Shown piece after piece: positions 14,739 through 21,206 of a stretch of 34,567 nt of DNA; the first letter of the stretch is position 1, and every line of letters begins with the position of its first letter. The translations under genes were made by a program, and so were the position numbers. The notes under the pieces were generated by a model. It worked only from the letters and a program-made list of their open reading frames with translations. It was not told the DNA's origin and searched no databases. Location: NCBI GenBank assembly GCA_947623665.1, contig CANQHJ010000008.1:1-34567 (forward strand), read 5' to 3'. The DNA is from an uncultured Bacilli bacterium. Its GTDB lineage: Bacteria > Bacillota_I > Bacilli_A > RF39 > UBA660.

Positions 14739-15492
14739 AAATTCTCCTTTTAGTTAAATCCAAAAATTCTTTTTCTTTTTCAATCCCAATATACTTTCTT
14801 TTTAATTTTTTCGCAACAACTCCTGTTGTTCCACTACCATTAAATGGATCTAATATCAAATCTCCTTCATCAGTAGACGAAAGAATAACTTTTTCAAGTA
14901 TAGCTATTGGCTTTTGTGTTGGATGCTTACCACATTTTTTCTCACTAGGTTTAGTAAGTGAAGTTTCCCAAACATCCTTAGCTTGCTTACCACCATTCAT
15001 CTCTTTCATTAAAGAGTAATTAAATTTATGTTTAGCTTTCTTACTATTTTTCTTAGCCCAAAGAATAGTCTCTGTAGAATGAACAAAATATCTACAGCTC
15101 ATATTAGGAGGTGGATTTAACTTTTTCCAAGTTATATTATTAATTATCTTAAACCCTTCTTGTTCAAGTGCCATACCTATTGAATAAATATTATGCATAG
15201 TGCCACTAATCCATATAGTACCATCATCTTTTAAAACTTTATGACAAAGTCTAATCCATTCTCTATTAAATTTATGTTTTTCTTCTATACTAATAGACTT
15301 ATCCCAATCTCCTTTATTAACAGATACAATTTTTCCACCACTACAAGTTATTCCTCCACTAGACAAAAAGTAAGGAGGATCTGCAAAAATCATATCAACA
15401 CTTTTAGATTCAATATTTTTCAACACTTCAAAAGAGTCACCTTGTATAAGTTTAAAATCTTTATCTTCATAATAACATTCTAAATTTTTCAT
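14725..15492 (-). CDS. dpnA: DpnA-type N6-adenine methyltransferase (GATC, second enzyme)
   Basis: This is a beta-class amino-methyltransferase: DPPY catalytic motif first (38-41) and the S-adenosylmethionine-binding DPFNGSG motif late (215-221). Blocks such as FADPPYFLSSGG, NKGDWDKS, GTMHNIYSIGMALEQEGF and HSTETILWAKKN match DpnA (M2.DpnII), which methylates adenine in GATC and also acts on single-stranded DNA, protecting incoming transforming DNA. The size is 255 residues, close to the 268 of DpnA. The start is ATG 15492, seven bases after GGGAGG; the GTG at 15510 is part of that ribosome-binding site. It lies 51 bp after the DpnM-type gene. Confidence 0.93.
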   Translation of the reverse strand: MKNLECYYEDKDFKLIQGDSFEVLKNIESKSVDMIFADPPYFLSSGGITCSGGKIVSVNKGDWDKSISIEEKHKFNREWIRLCHKVLKDDGTIWISGTMHNIYSIGMALEQEGFKIINNITWKKLNPPPNMSCRYFVHSTETILWAKKNSKKAKHKFNYSLMKEMNGGKQAKDVWETSLTKPSEKKCGKHPTQKPIAILEKVILSSTDEGDLILDPFNGSGTTGVVAKKLKRKYIGIEKEKEFLDLTKRRIYESN

Positions 15493-15543
15493 AATAAATC
15501 CTCCCTCCACTTATATTATAATAGTTTTTTTTTAAATTTTTTT

Positions 15544-16380
15544 CTATTTTTCAAAATTTGTAATAATAACTTCTTCTACTTTACCCCTTTTACTTCCATT
15601 TGCATTAATATTTCTTTTTGCTTTAATAACATGTATATTAAAATCTTTATACAACTCATTCACAAGTTTCGTATTATGATTAGAAAGCATCACAAAACAA
15701 CCTTTATTAGACAAATTTCTAAACACTTTGGAAAGCCTAATTTGCTCTTCTTTACCAAATCCATTTTCAGTATAACTATTAAATGTAGTAGTATCAGAAT
15801 CGTATGGAGGATCAAAATAAACAAAATCATTCTTTTTAGCATCTTTTACTGCCTCTTCAAAATCTACTGAAAGTATTTTTATATTATTATAATTAAGATA
15901 TCCACAAATAACACCTAAGTTCTGTCCTTCATAAGTATTTACTTTTTCTTTTTTTCCAAATGGTACATTAAATTCATTTTTACTATTAACTCTATAAAGT
16001 CCATTAAAACATGCTTTATTTAAATAAATTGTACGTGCTGCCCTTTTATAATCAGAAAGCCTATTAAATCTATTTTTATCTCTGTCTAGATCTCTAATTT
16101 TATAATAATATTCTTCACAGTGTTCTCTTTCATGCTTATTTAATTCATGACACATCAAATCAAACTTTTTATCATCTTTAATGCACATATAAACATTCAT
16201 AAGTTCTTTATTAGAATCATTTATAACCGCATTTTTAGGAGATAATTCAAATAGTAATGCTCCTCCACCTACAAATGGTTCATAATAAGCATTAAATTCA
16301 TCTGGAACATATTGTTTTAATTTATCTATTATTTGTCTTTTTCCACCAGCCCATTTTACAAATGGTTTTCCCTTAATCAT
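15544..16380 (-). CDS. dpnM: Dam/DpnM-type N6-adenine methyltransferase (GATC)
   Basis: An alpha-class Dam-family enzyme of 278 residues: WAGGK (10-14) and PFVGGG (35-40) bind S-adenosylmethionine, a target-recognition region lies in the middle, and DPPY (190-193) is catalytic. LSNHNT and the basic KRNINANGSKRG loop are typical of DpnM and related M.MboI-type enzymes. It protects host GATC sites in double-stranded DNA. The ATG at 16380 follows AGGAAGTGAG; the GTG at 16389 is less likely. Eight bases overlap the end of the 420-aa gene upstream, so translation is coupled. Confidence 0.93.
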   Translation of the reverse strand: MIKGKPFVKWAGGKRQIIDKLKQYVPDEFNAYYEPFVGGGALLFELSPKNAVINDSNKELMNVYMCIKDDKKFDLMCHELNKHEREHCEEYYYKIRDLDRDKNRFNRLSDYKRAARTIYLNKACFNGLYRVNSKNEFNVPFGKKEKVNTYEGQNLGVICGYLNYNNIKILSVDFEEAVKDAKKNDFVYFDPPYDSDTTTFNSYTENGFGKEEQIRLSKVFRNLSNKGCFVMLSNHNTKLVNELYKDFNIHVIKAKRNINANGSKRGKVEEVIITNFEK

Positions 16381-17635
16381 TGTTCTCACTTCCTATTTTA
16401 TCATAACTAATGACACCAAATTGCTCCCTAAATATTTTAATAATTTCTTCTTTAGATATTTTTTTATTTAAAAAATCTTCATAAATGTTTAAAAATGTTG
16501 GGGTATCTATAATTAAAGTATTATTCCTTTTTGCTATCGTTTCTTGTCTAGAATTAATCTTCTTTCGTTCGTTTATAGTCTTTTTTCGTTCCCCTGCAAC
16601 AAAAAACAAACATTTTGTATTTTCTTTTCTATTTTCCTTTTCTAATTTATCTTCATAAATGGTTAAATGAGAGAATGCATCTGTAACATTTTGACCTGAT
16701 ACTTCATTATTCAATCCTTTTGTTTCTACTATAAATGTAGTATTATCACTTATGAATTTATAATCCTCTTCGAAAACATCTTCAAAATCATTATGTTCTT
16801 TTAGAATATCCTCTAAAATATTAACAATTTCTTCATTTAACTCATTACCAGTTTTATATAAAATACTCTTTATTTTATTATTTTTTTCTAATTTTAATCG
16901 ATTTTCTTGTATTTCTTTTTCTAATTTTTTTATTTCATTTTTTGAATGTTCTATTTTATCAATATATAATCCATCATCAAAAAAAATTATGTCGTCTATC
17001 CAAGATGGGGGTATTTCTTGACTTTCACCCTTAAATATAACATTAATAAATGAGTTCAATCTTTCATAAGCATTTTCTTTCATTTTTAAATCAAATAAAT
17101 TAATTGTAGTTATTACTACATTATTATCGATATAAGTATTTACCTTATTACCATTATTAGAAACTAATAATTCTTTTTCTTTATCAATATTGCTAAAATA
17201 AAAATCTGAATCAAATATAAAACCATTAATTGTAGTTTTACATTTGTCGTAAGTGTACTTCAAAATTTCATCAGAAATATATTCATTTAGTAATTTAGTT
17301 ATTTCTATATTTAAATTTTTTAATTCTTTACTATTATAAAACTGTTTTCTATAAGAAGAATAATCATAATATAAAGTATAATTAATTGGCATTGCAATTA
17401 CAGTTTTAGTATTGCTTGACTTAATAGACTGTTTTAAAGGAATCAAATCGTCTTTTATATTTAGTTTTGTAATTTTTGAATTATTACATTTCCAAATATC
17501 AGGCGAATTTAAATTAAGAATATTAATATCATACATATCAAATGATTGATAATCAGAAAAAGTATTAACTATTATATCTTTATTATCCAAATAAATGTTT
17601 TTTAAATTATCATATGAAGAAATTATTTGTATCAT
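16373..17635 (-). CDS. PD-(D/E)xK nuclease-like protein leading the DpnII cassette
   Basis: I do not recognise a named family for this 420-residue protein. Three parts can be seen: an N-terminal alpha/beta region (1-220); a charged coiled coil (about 224-256, KNEIKKLEKEIQENRLKLEK); and a C-terminal region (265-385) with the order of the restriction-endonuclease-like fold. That order is a conserved acidic helix (NEEIVNILEDIL), D291 in a strand, FIVETKG (E304, K306) and Q315 in a following helix, then a strand CLFFVAGE. This is the E..D..ExK..Q layout of Mrr/RecB-like nucleases. It is transcribed first in the cassette and its end overlaps the DpnM-type gene by 8 bp. The promoter and GGGAGGT site are strong. 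Possible roles are a second, different DNA- or RNA-cleaving defence effector or a modification-dependent nuclease. The nuclease assignment is inference. Confidence 0.7.
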   Translation of the reverse strand: MIQIISSYDNLKNIYLDNKDIIVNTFSDYQSFDMYDINILNLNSPDIWKCNNSKITKLNIKDDLIPLKQSIKSSNTKTVIAMPINYTLYYDYSSYRKQFYNSKELKNLNIEITKLLNEYISDEILKYTYDKCKTTINGFIFDSDFYFSNIDKEKELLVSNNGNKVNTYIDNNVVITTINLFDLKMKENAYERLNSFINVIFKGESQEIPPSWIDDIIFFDDGLYIDKIEHSKNEIKKLEKEIQENRLKLEKNNKIKSILYKTGNELNEEIVNILEDILKEHNDFEDVFEEDYKFISDNTTFIVETKGLNNEVSGQNVTDAFSHLTIYEDKLEKENRKENTKCLFFVAGERKKTINERKKINSRQETIAKRNNTLIIDTPTFLNIYEDFLNKKISKEEIIKIFREQFGVISYDKIGSENND

Positions 17636-17672
17636 TTTATTACCTCCCTGATAGTTTCTATTAACATTAAAT

Positions 17673-17702
17673 ATTATATCATATAAAAAGGCATTTTTTC
17701 AA
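17673..17702 (-). promoter_or_regulatory. Promoter of the restriction-modification cassette
   Basis: TTGAAA (minus strand, 17702-17697), 18 bp, then TGATATAAT with an extended -10 (TATAAT at 17678-17673). The -35 lies within the hairpin of the preceding terminator, so the cassette carries its own start signal immediately behind an insulator. Confidence 0.65.
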
Positions 17703-17710
17703 AATGCCTT
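17685..17710 (-). terminator. Perfect hairpin terminator shielding the cassette
   Basis: AAGGCATTTT and AAAATGCCTT form a perfect 10-bp stem with a three-base loop (17688-17710). On the minus strand it is followed by TTTTTATAT, so it should stop transcripts coming from the right. Confidence 0.75.
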
Positions 17711-17748
17711 AAATTTTAACAATATTTTTATACTATACTCATTATTCC

Positions 17749-17799
17749 TTATAAAAAATGTTGTCCCCCCCAAAGTTTTACTGTATACTCTTTATCCAA
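17749..17799 (-). pseudogene. LysM gene 5' remnant in repeat copy 2
   Basis: The second repeat copy has the TTG start and eight codons of the LysM gene (MDKEYTVK). It then leaves the homology at a run of seven C (plus strand 17765-17771) and stops after 16 residues (LWGGQHFL*). It is a non-functional fragment produced by the duplication. Confidence 0.8.
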
Positions 17800-17846
17800 A
17801 AAATCCACCTCTATACATTATATGTAAAGCCAAAAGAAAAAGACAA
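17775..17846. repeat. 72-bp direct repeat, copy 2
   Basis: Identical to 13259-13330 over 72 bp. It retains the -35, -10 and ribosome-binding site of the LysM gene, now driving only a 16-codon remnant. It marks the right edge of the restriction cassette. Confidence 0.97.
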
Positions 17847-17856
17847 TAACTTGTCT
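17836..17856 (-). terminator. Terminator of the ASCH gene
   Basis: AGACAA, a GTTA loop and TTGTCT followed by TTTTCTTTT on the minus strand. The 3' arm is the edge of repeat copy 2, exactly as in the terminator at copy 1, while the 5' arm overlaps the ASCH stop. Confidence 0.55.
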
Positions 17857-18197
17857 CAAATCAATTCTATTCTTATTCCTAAAACTCCATATTTCTCTTG
17901 CTTCTCTTTAGTATAAAATTTTTCTAAAACAGAAATTAATTCTTCTTTAGTCATAGAGCTGTCTGCTAAAACAGAAATATCAAAATCTTTAAACATATCT
18001 TCAAAAGTATCATATCTTAACAAACCAATAACTTTCACTTTAAAAGATTCTTTAAGTTCAGGTTCTTTTAAAAATTTAATAGTATCTCCAATTTTAATTT
18101 GCCTTCTTTTCTCATCATTAAGTCTAATTTCAATTCTTTTTGTACCATTAAGTATAAAATCATAATACTCAGGTTGTAATTTCATTTCATGTTCCAT
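17856..18197 (-). CDS. ASCH-domain protein
   Basis: The 113-residue protein is a single ASCH domain, a small PUA-like beta-barrel that binds RNA or nucleic-acid bases: MKLQPEYYDFILNGTKRIEIRLNDEKRRQIKIGDTIKF shows the conserved GxKxxExR-like helix-strand and the IGDxIxF strand, and GVLGIRIELI ends the barrel. Members are linked to translation, RNA modification or nucleotide salvage, but no specific role follows here. The start is ATG 18197 with AAAGGA upstream; the longer ATG at 18245 would run into the promoter of the divergent gene. The stop is TGA. It diverges from a GNAT gene, and the pair lies between repeat copies 2 and 3. Confidence 0.8.
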   Translation of the reverse strand: MEHEMKLQPEYYDFILNGTKRIEIRLNDEKRRQIKIGDTIKFLKEPELKESFKVKVIGLLRYDTFEDMFKDFDISVLADSSMTKEELISVLEKFYTKEKQEKYGVLGIRIELI

Positions 18198-18258
18198 ATT
18201 ATTTTTCCTTTCTTTTTTATCCACTATATTATCTCTCACGAACATATTGTAACATAAT

Positions 18259-18287
18259 TTGACATACTTTGCAAAATATAGTATTAT
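18259..18287 (+). promoter_or_regulatory. Promoter of the GNAT gene
   Basis: TTGACA (18259-18264), 17 bp, then TATTAT (18282-18287): a near-consensus sigma-A promoter. An AAGGGGGAG ribosome-binding site follows before the ATG at 18320. Confidence 0.8.
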
Positions 18288-18319
18288 ATTTGCAATTTCA
18301 AGAAAGGGGGAGAAAAAAT

Positions 18320-18889
18320 ATGATAAAAGTAGAAAGTTTAAAAGATTATCTTGGAATTATAAGTGATGAAGAGTTTATTAATTTAGCAACAAGAATTTAT
18401 ATGATAACTGACTTTATTTGTGAAGACTATCCAAAACATAAAGAATGGTATTTTACAAAACAACTACCTGCAATATCTGGTGAAGAAAGAAATATTTTAT
18501 TTGTTAGAAATCTAAAAAATCAAAATGAAATTATTTCAATGGCATGTTTGAAAAAAGATGAAGAAGAACAAAAAATATGTACTTTATATGTTTCAGATAA
18601 GTGTAGAGGATTAGGAGTAGGAACAGCTATTGTAGAAAAATCTATGAAATGGTTAGGAACAACAAAACCATTTATAACATTAGCAGATTATAAACTAGAA
18701 ATGTTTAAACCAATAATAAATAAATATAATTGGGAGTTAACAGAAATTGTTTCTGGATTATATAATGATAGATCACAAGAACTATGTTTTAATGGAACTC
18801 TTACTAAAAATAATGAAACCACTTTAGAACAACAATTACATAAAAAACTAATAAGAATACTAGAATGTAAAAAAAATCAAAAAAAATAA
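18320..18889 (+). CDS. GNAT-family N-acetyltransferase
   Basis: This 189-residue plus-strand protein is a GNAT acetyltransferase, using acetyl-CoA to acetylate an amine. The acetyl-CoA pyrophosphate loop CRGLGVGTAIVEKSM (residues about 101-115) follows the CTLYVSDK strand, in the R/QxxGxG/A motif A layout. The substrate cannot be told from the sequence. The C-terminal tail (from about 160) is a short, charged helix, with a lysine-rich end. The start is ATG 18320, six bases after AAGGGGGAG; the earlier ATG at 18269 lies inside the promoter. A strong terminator follows. It is the only confident plus-strand gene of the window, and faces the ASCH gene head to head. Confidence 0.88.
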   Translation: MIKVESLKDYLGIISDEEFINLATRIYMITDFICEDYPKHKEWYFTKQLPAISGEERNILFVRNLKNQNEIISMACLKKDEEEQKICTLYVSDKCRGLGVGTAIVEKSMKWLGTTKPFITLADYKLEMFKPIINKYNWELTEIVSGLYNDRSQELCFNGTLTKNNETTLEQQLHKKLIRILECKKNQKK

Positions 18890-18893
18890 TTTG

Positions 18894-18930
18894 AGTAAGT
18901 ATTAAATATTATACTTACTTTTATTATTCA
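18894..18930 (+). terminator. Terminator of the GNAT gene
   Basis: AGTAAGTAT and ATACTTACT form a perfect 9-bp stem (18894-18902 with 18911-18919) followed by TTTTATTATT. Confidence 0.8.
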
Positions 18931-19000
18931 TTATTTCTAATAAAAATACCCCTTAAAAATCTCCTATATACATTTATAAAGCAAAAAAAGACAATAACTT
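18930..19000. repeat. Decayed third copy of the LysM-promoter repeat
   Basis: This gap holds a diverged copy: CTCCTATATACATTTATAAAGC then AAGACAATAACTT matches copy 2 (CACCTCTATACATTATATGTAAAGCC ... AAGACAATAACTT) with small gaps. The flanking sequence also resembles copy 2's left flank (TCATTATTTCTAATAAAAA and a C-run). It therefore marks the far edge of the ASCH/GNAT module. It was aligned by eye. Confidence 0.6.
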
Positions 19001-19067
19001 ATATTTCATTAATTATTTTAGTATCATTAAATATGAATAATTATTTTTTCTTCTAAATACCTCAGTA

Positions 19068-20060
19068 TTAATTTAAAATGTCTATTATATTGTTTAATAT
19101 ATCATTTTTTATTTTATCATAATAAACAATATGATTTATTGTCTCTTCAACTTCTTTTATACCTATTTCCTGTTCTTCTTTTGTATCACACTCTATCATT
19201 AATGATCTTTTAATATTAAACTCTAACCATTCTAATCTACCATTATTAGCATAATAAATACTTTCCCAATCTATATTCTTATCTAAATCAATATTATCAA
19301 AATATATTTTAAAAAATGTTTTAAATAAATCAAAATCTATATTACATTTCTCATAACCAGACCAACATAAAGCAATCTCATATAATTCCAAATAAGGATT
19401 AGAATACCCTAAACATTCTAAATCAATTATTTTATATTGATCATTCAACCACATTACATTTTTACTATCCAAATCATTATGACATATTGCCCTAACTTTA
19501 TCTAACTTAGAAATTGCAATATTACCTTTATTAATACTTTCATTTAATATATCTAATTTATCATATAGCATTTCATAAATTAAAGAATTTTCATCTTTTG
19601 CAAGATTAATATAATATTCAAAATCTATATATTTCTTTTTTAGTTCTACTCCTTTATGTTTTAAATCTATTTTGTGAATGCTTGCTAATGCTTTTCCTAT
19701 TTTTTCACAATGATATTTAGTTATTTCATCATCTTTTAAAACTTTACCATCAAACCAATCATAAACATAAAAATATCTACCATCTATATTTTGCATTTTT
19801 CTATCATTAAATTTTAAAGAATATATAGCCTTAATATTATTATCTTTTAATATTTCCTCAAATTTTTCTGCTTTATTAAAATTATCCATAGCAGTAGTTC
19901 TTTTCATAATATTAGGATTTAATAACTTAACAATATATTTTCCTTTATCAGTAACAACTTTAAACATACGATGGGTTAAACCACCAGTAACCTTTAAAGG
20001 CTTTTCAATTATATTACCCAAATCAAGTTCTTTAACCATCTTATTAAAAAATAAATCCAT
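19068..20060 (-). CDS. APH/choline-kinase-fold phosphotransferase
   Basis: The 330-residue protein has the aminoglycoside-phosphotransferase/choline-kinase fold with an intact active site: the N-lobe lysine in YIVKLL (about 42-47), the catalytic loop CHNDLDSKN (193-201; HxDxxxxN) and IIDLECLG (D214) for Mg. Family members phosphorylate aminoglycosides, choline, thiamine, homoserine or sugars, and the sequence does not choose between them; resistance should not be assumed. The start is ATG 20060, six bases after AAGGTG. The GTG at 20069 lies in that site. It follows the Fic gene after 18 bp and shares its promoter. Confidence 0.8.
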   Translation of the reverse strand: MDLFFNKMVKELDLGNIIEKPLKVTGGLTHRMFKVVTDKGKYIVKLLNPNIMKRTTAMDNFNKAEKFEEILKDNNIKAIYSLKFNDRKMQNIDGRYFYVYDWFDGKVLKDDEITKYHCEKIGKALASIHKIDLKHKGVELKKKYIDFEYYINLAKDENSLIYEMLYDKLDILNESINKGNIAISKLDKVRAICHNDLDSKNVMWLNDQYKIIDLECLGYSNPYLELYEIALCWSGYEKCNIDFDLFKTFFKIYFDNIDLDKNIDWESIYYANNGRLEWLEFNIKRSLMIECDTKEEQEIGIKEVEETINHIVYYDKIKNDILNNIIDILN

Positions 20061-20078
20061 ATCATTCACCTTTTAAAT

Positions 20079-21077
20079 TTAATCTTTATAATACATCTGA
20101 TTACTACTATTAGGTTTATCTGGAATAGTTAATTTAACTAAACCTTGTTCTATAGCAGGATGTAAATACTTATTTCTTAAAGTATCTTTTGACTTAATAT
20201 TTAACTTATCCATTATTTCATTAGCACTAAGTGGAATATTCTTTTCTAAACAATCTAACAATTTATTTATATTAATTGTCTCTTGATTTATTGGCTCAAT
20301 AGGAACTTTCAAAACCTCTTCAATTGTCTCATCTATCATTTTAAGCATAAACTCTATAAATTCAGTAGAATCCCCTTTACTATTACAATTAGCAATAGCC
20401 CTATAATAATCATCTTGATATTTATGAATTTGAGATTCTATCGGTAAATATAAGAAAATATCTTTCCAATTATAAAGTAAAATATTTTGCCATAACCTTA
20501 CTGTTCTACCATTACCATCAGAAAAAGGATGAATAAAAACAAATTCATAATGAAACACAGTTGATAATATTAAAGGATGTATTTTATCTTTATTTTCTCT
20601 CATCCAACTAAATAATTGCCTCATCAAATCATCCACTAACTTAGGCAAAGGACACATAAAAATACATTTATCGTTATCAAAAACACCCTCGTTACCACTT
20701 CTAAATTTTCCTGCTTCTTCAACAGTTAAAAAAGTCATAACACCATGTACCTTTTTTAAATCTCTAATAGAATATGGATTAACTTCCATTATCATATCAT
20801 AAGCCTTATAAGCATTCTTAACTTCTTGTATATCTTTTTTAGATCCCATTACTAATTTTCCATCAATAACATCTTTAACTTGTTCTAATGTTAAATCATT
20901 ATTTTCTATTGCCAGTGATGAATGAATAGAATTAATTTTAGTTTGTTTCATGAAATGTGGTTTTTTATTAAAATTAGAAAAATTATCTAACTTAGTAACT
21001 TTTTCAGAAATTTCAGCCACTCTCAATAACATTTCTTGTGTTATTTCAAATGGTGGAAAATACTTATCTTTTTTCAT
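20079..21077 (-). CDS. Fic-family AMP-transferase-like protein
   Basis: Fic proteins usually transfer AMP from ATP to a hydroxyl side chain of a target protein. The 332-residue protein has an N-terminal helical region with SSLAIENN (53-60), the S/TxxxE(G/N) self-inhibitory motif, and the core HPFSDGNGR (183-191), a full HPFx(D/E)GNGRxxR-type active site with R194. A C-terminal winged-helix-like segment (about 250-330, LSANEIMDKLNIKSKDTLRNKYLH) may bind DNA. With the inhibitory helix N-terminal to the core it is a class II Fic. The start is ATG 21077 after AAAGGTGAG; the ATG at 21143 is upstream of the -10 and not used. It leads a two-gene operon with an APH-fold kinase. Confidence 0.9.
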   Translation of the reverse strand: MKKDKYFPPFEITQEMLLRVAEISEKVTKLDNFSNFNKKPHFMKQTKINSIHSSLAIENNDLTLEQVKDVIDGKLVMGSKKDIQEVKNAYKAYDMIMEVNPYSIRDLKKVHGVMTFLTVEEAGKFRSGNEGVFDNDKCIFMCPLPKLVDDLMRQLFSWMRENKDKIHPLILSTVFHYEFVFIHPFSDGNGRTVRLWQNILLYNWKDIFLYLPIESQIHKYQDDYYRAIANCNSKGDSTEFIEFMLKMIDETIEEVLKVPIEPINQETININKLLDCLEKNIPLSANEIMDKLNIKSKDTLRNKYLHPAIEQGLVKLTIPDKPNSSNQMYYKD

Positions 21078-21102
21078 AAAACTCACCTTTTTCTCTACAT
21101 AT

Positions 21103-21131
21103 ATTATACTACTAATAGTAATTTTATTCAA
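21103..21131 (-). promoter_or_regulatory. Promoter of the Fic-kinase operon
   Basis: TTGAAT (minus strand, 21131-21126), 17 bp, then TATAAT (21108-21103). The spacer contains the palindrome TACTATTAGTA, a possible operator, perhaps for the winged-helix part of the Fic protein itself (inference). Confidence 0.7.
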
Positions 21132-21166
21132 TACGGCTTGCATAAAACTTACCTAATTTAATAACA

Positions 21167-21191
21167 GAAAAAGCAGAAATAAATCTGCTTT
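21167..21191 (-). terminator. Terminator of the TetR/YugP-like operon
   Basis: AAAGCAGA and TCTGCTTT (8 bp) flank a six-base loop, followed on the minus strand by TTTTTC. It lies directly after the YugP-like stop. Confidence 0.75.
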
Positions 21192-21206
21192 CCTTTTATT
21201 ATAAAT

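Noticed and set aside
13331-17774. Depletion of GATC sites in the restriction cassette
   Set aside because: GATC occurs several times (for example near 13363, 13851, 14847, 15381 and 16091), so there is no avoidance.
19001-19067. A terminator after the APH-type gene
   Set aside because: AATTATT and AATAATT could pair, but over a long AT-rich loop without a good T-run on the minus strand, so it is not listed.
19068-20060. An aminoglycoside-resistance gene
   Set aside because: The fold and active site fit, but the substrate pocket cannot be assigned and many relatives act on metabolites.
13331-21077. An integrase-driven genomic island
   Set aside because: No integrase, recombinase or tRNA attachment site is present between the repeats, so the mechanism cannot be named.
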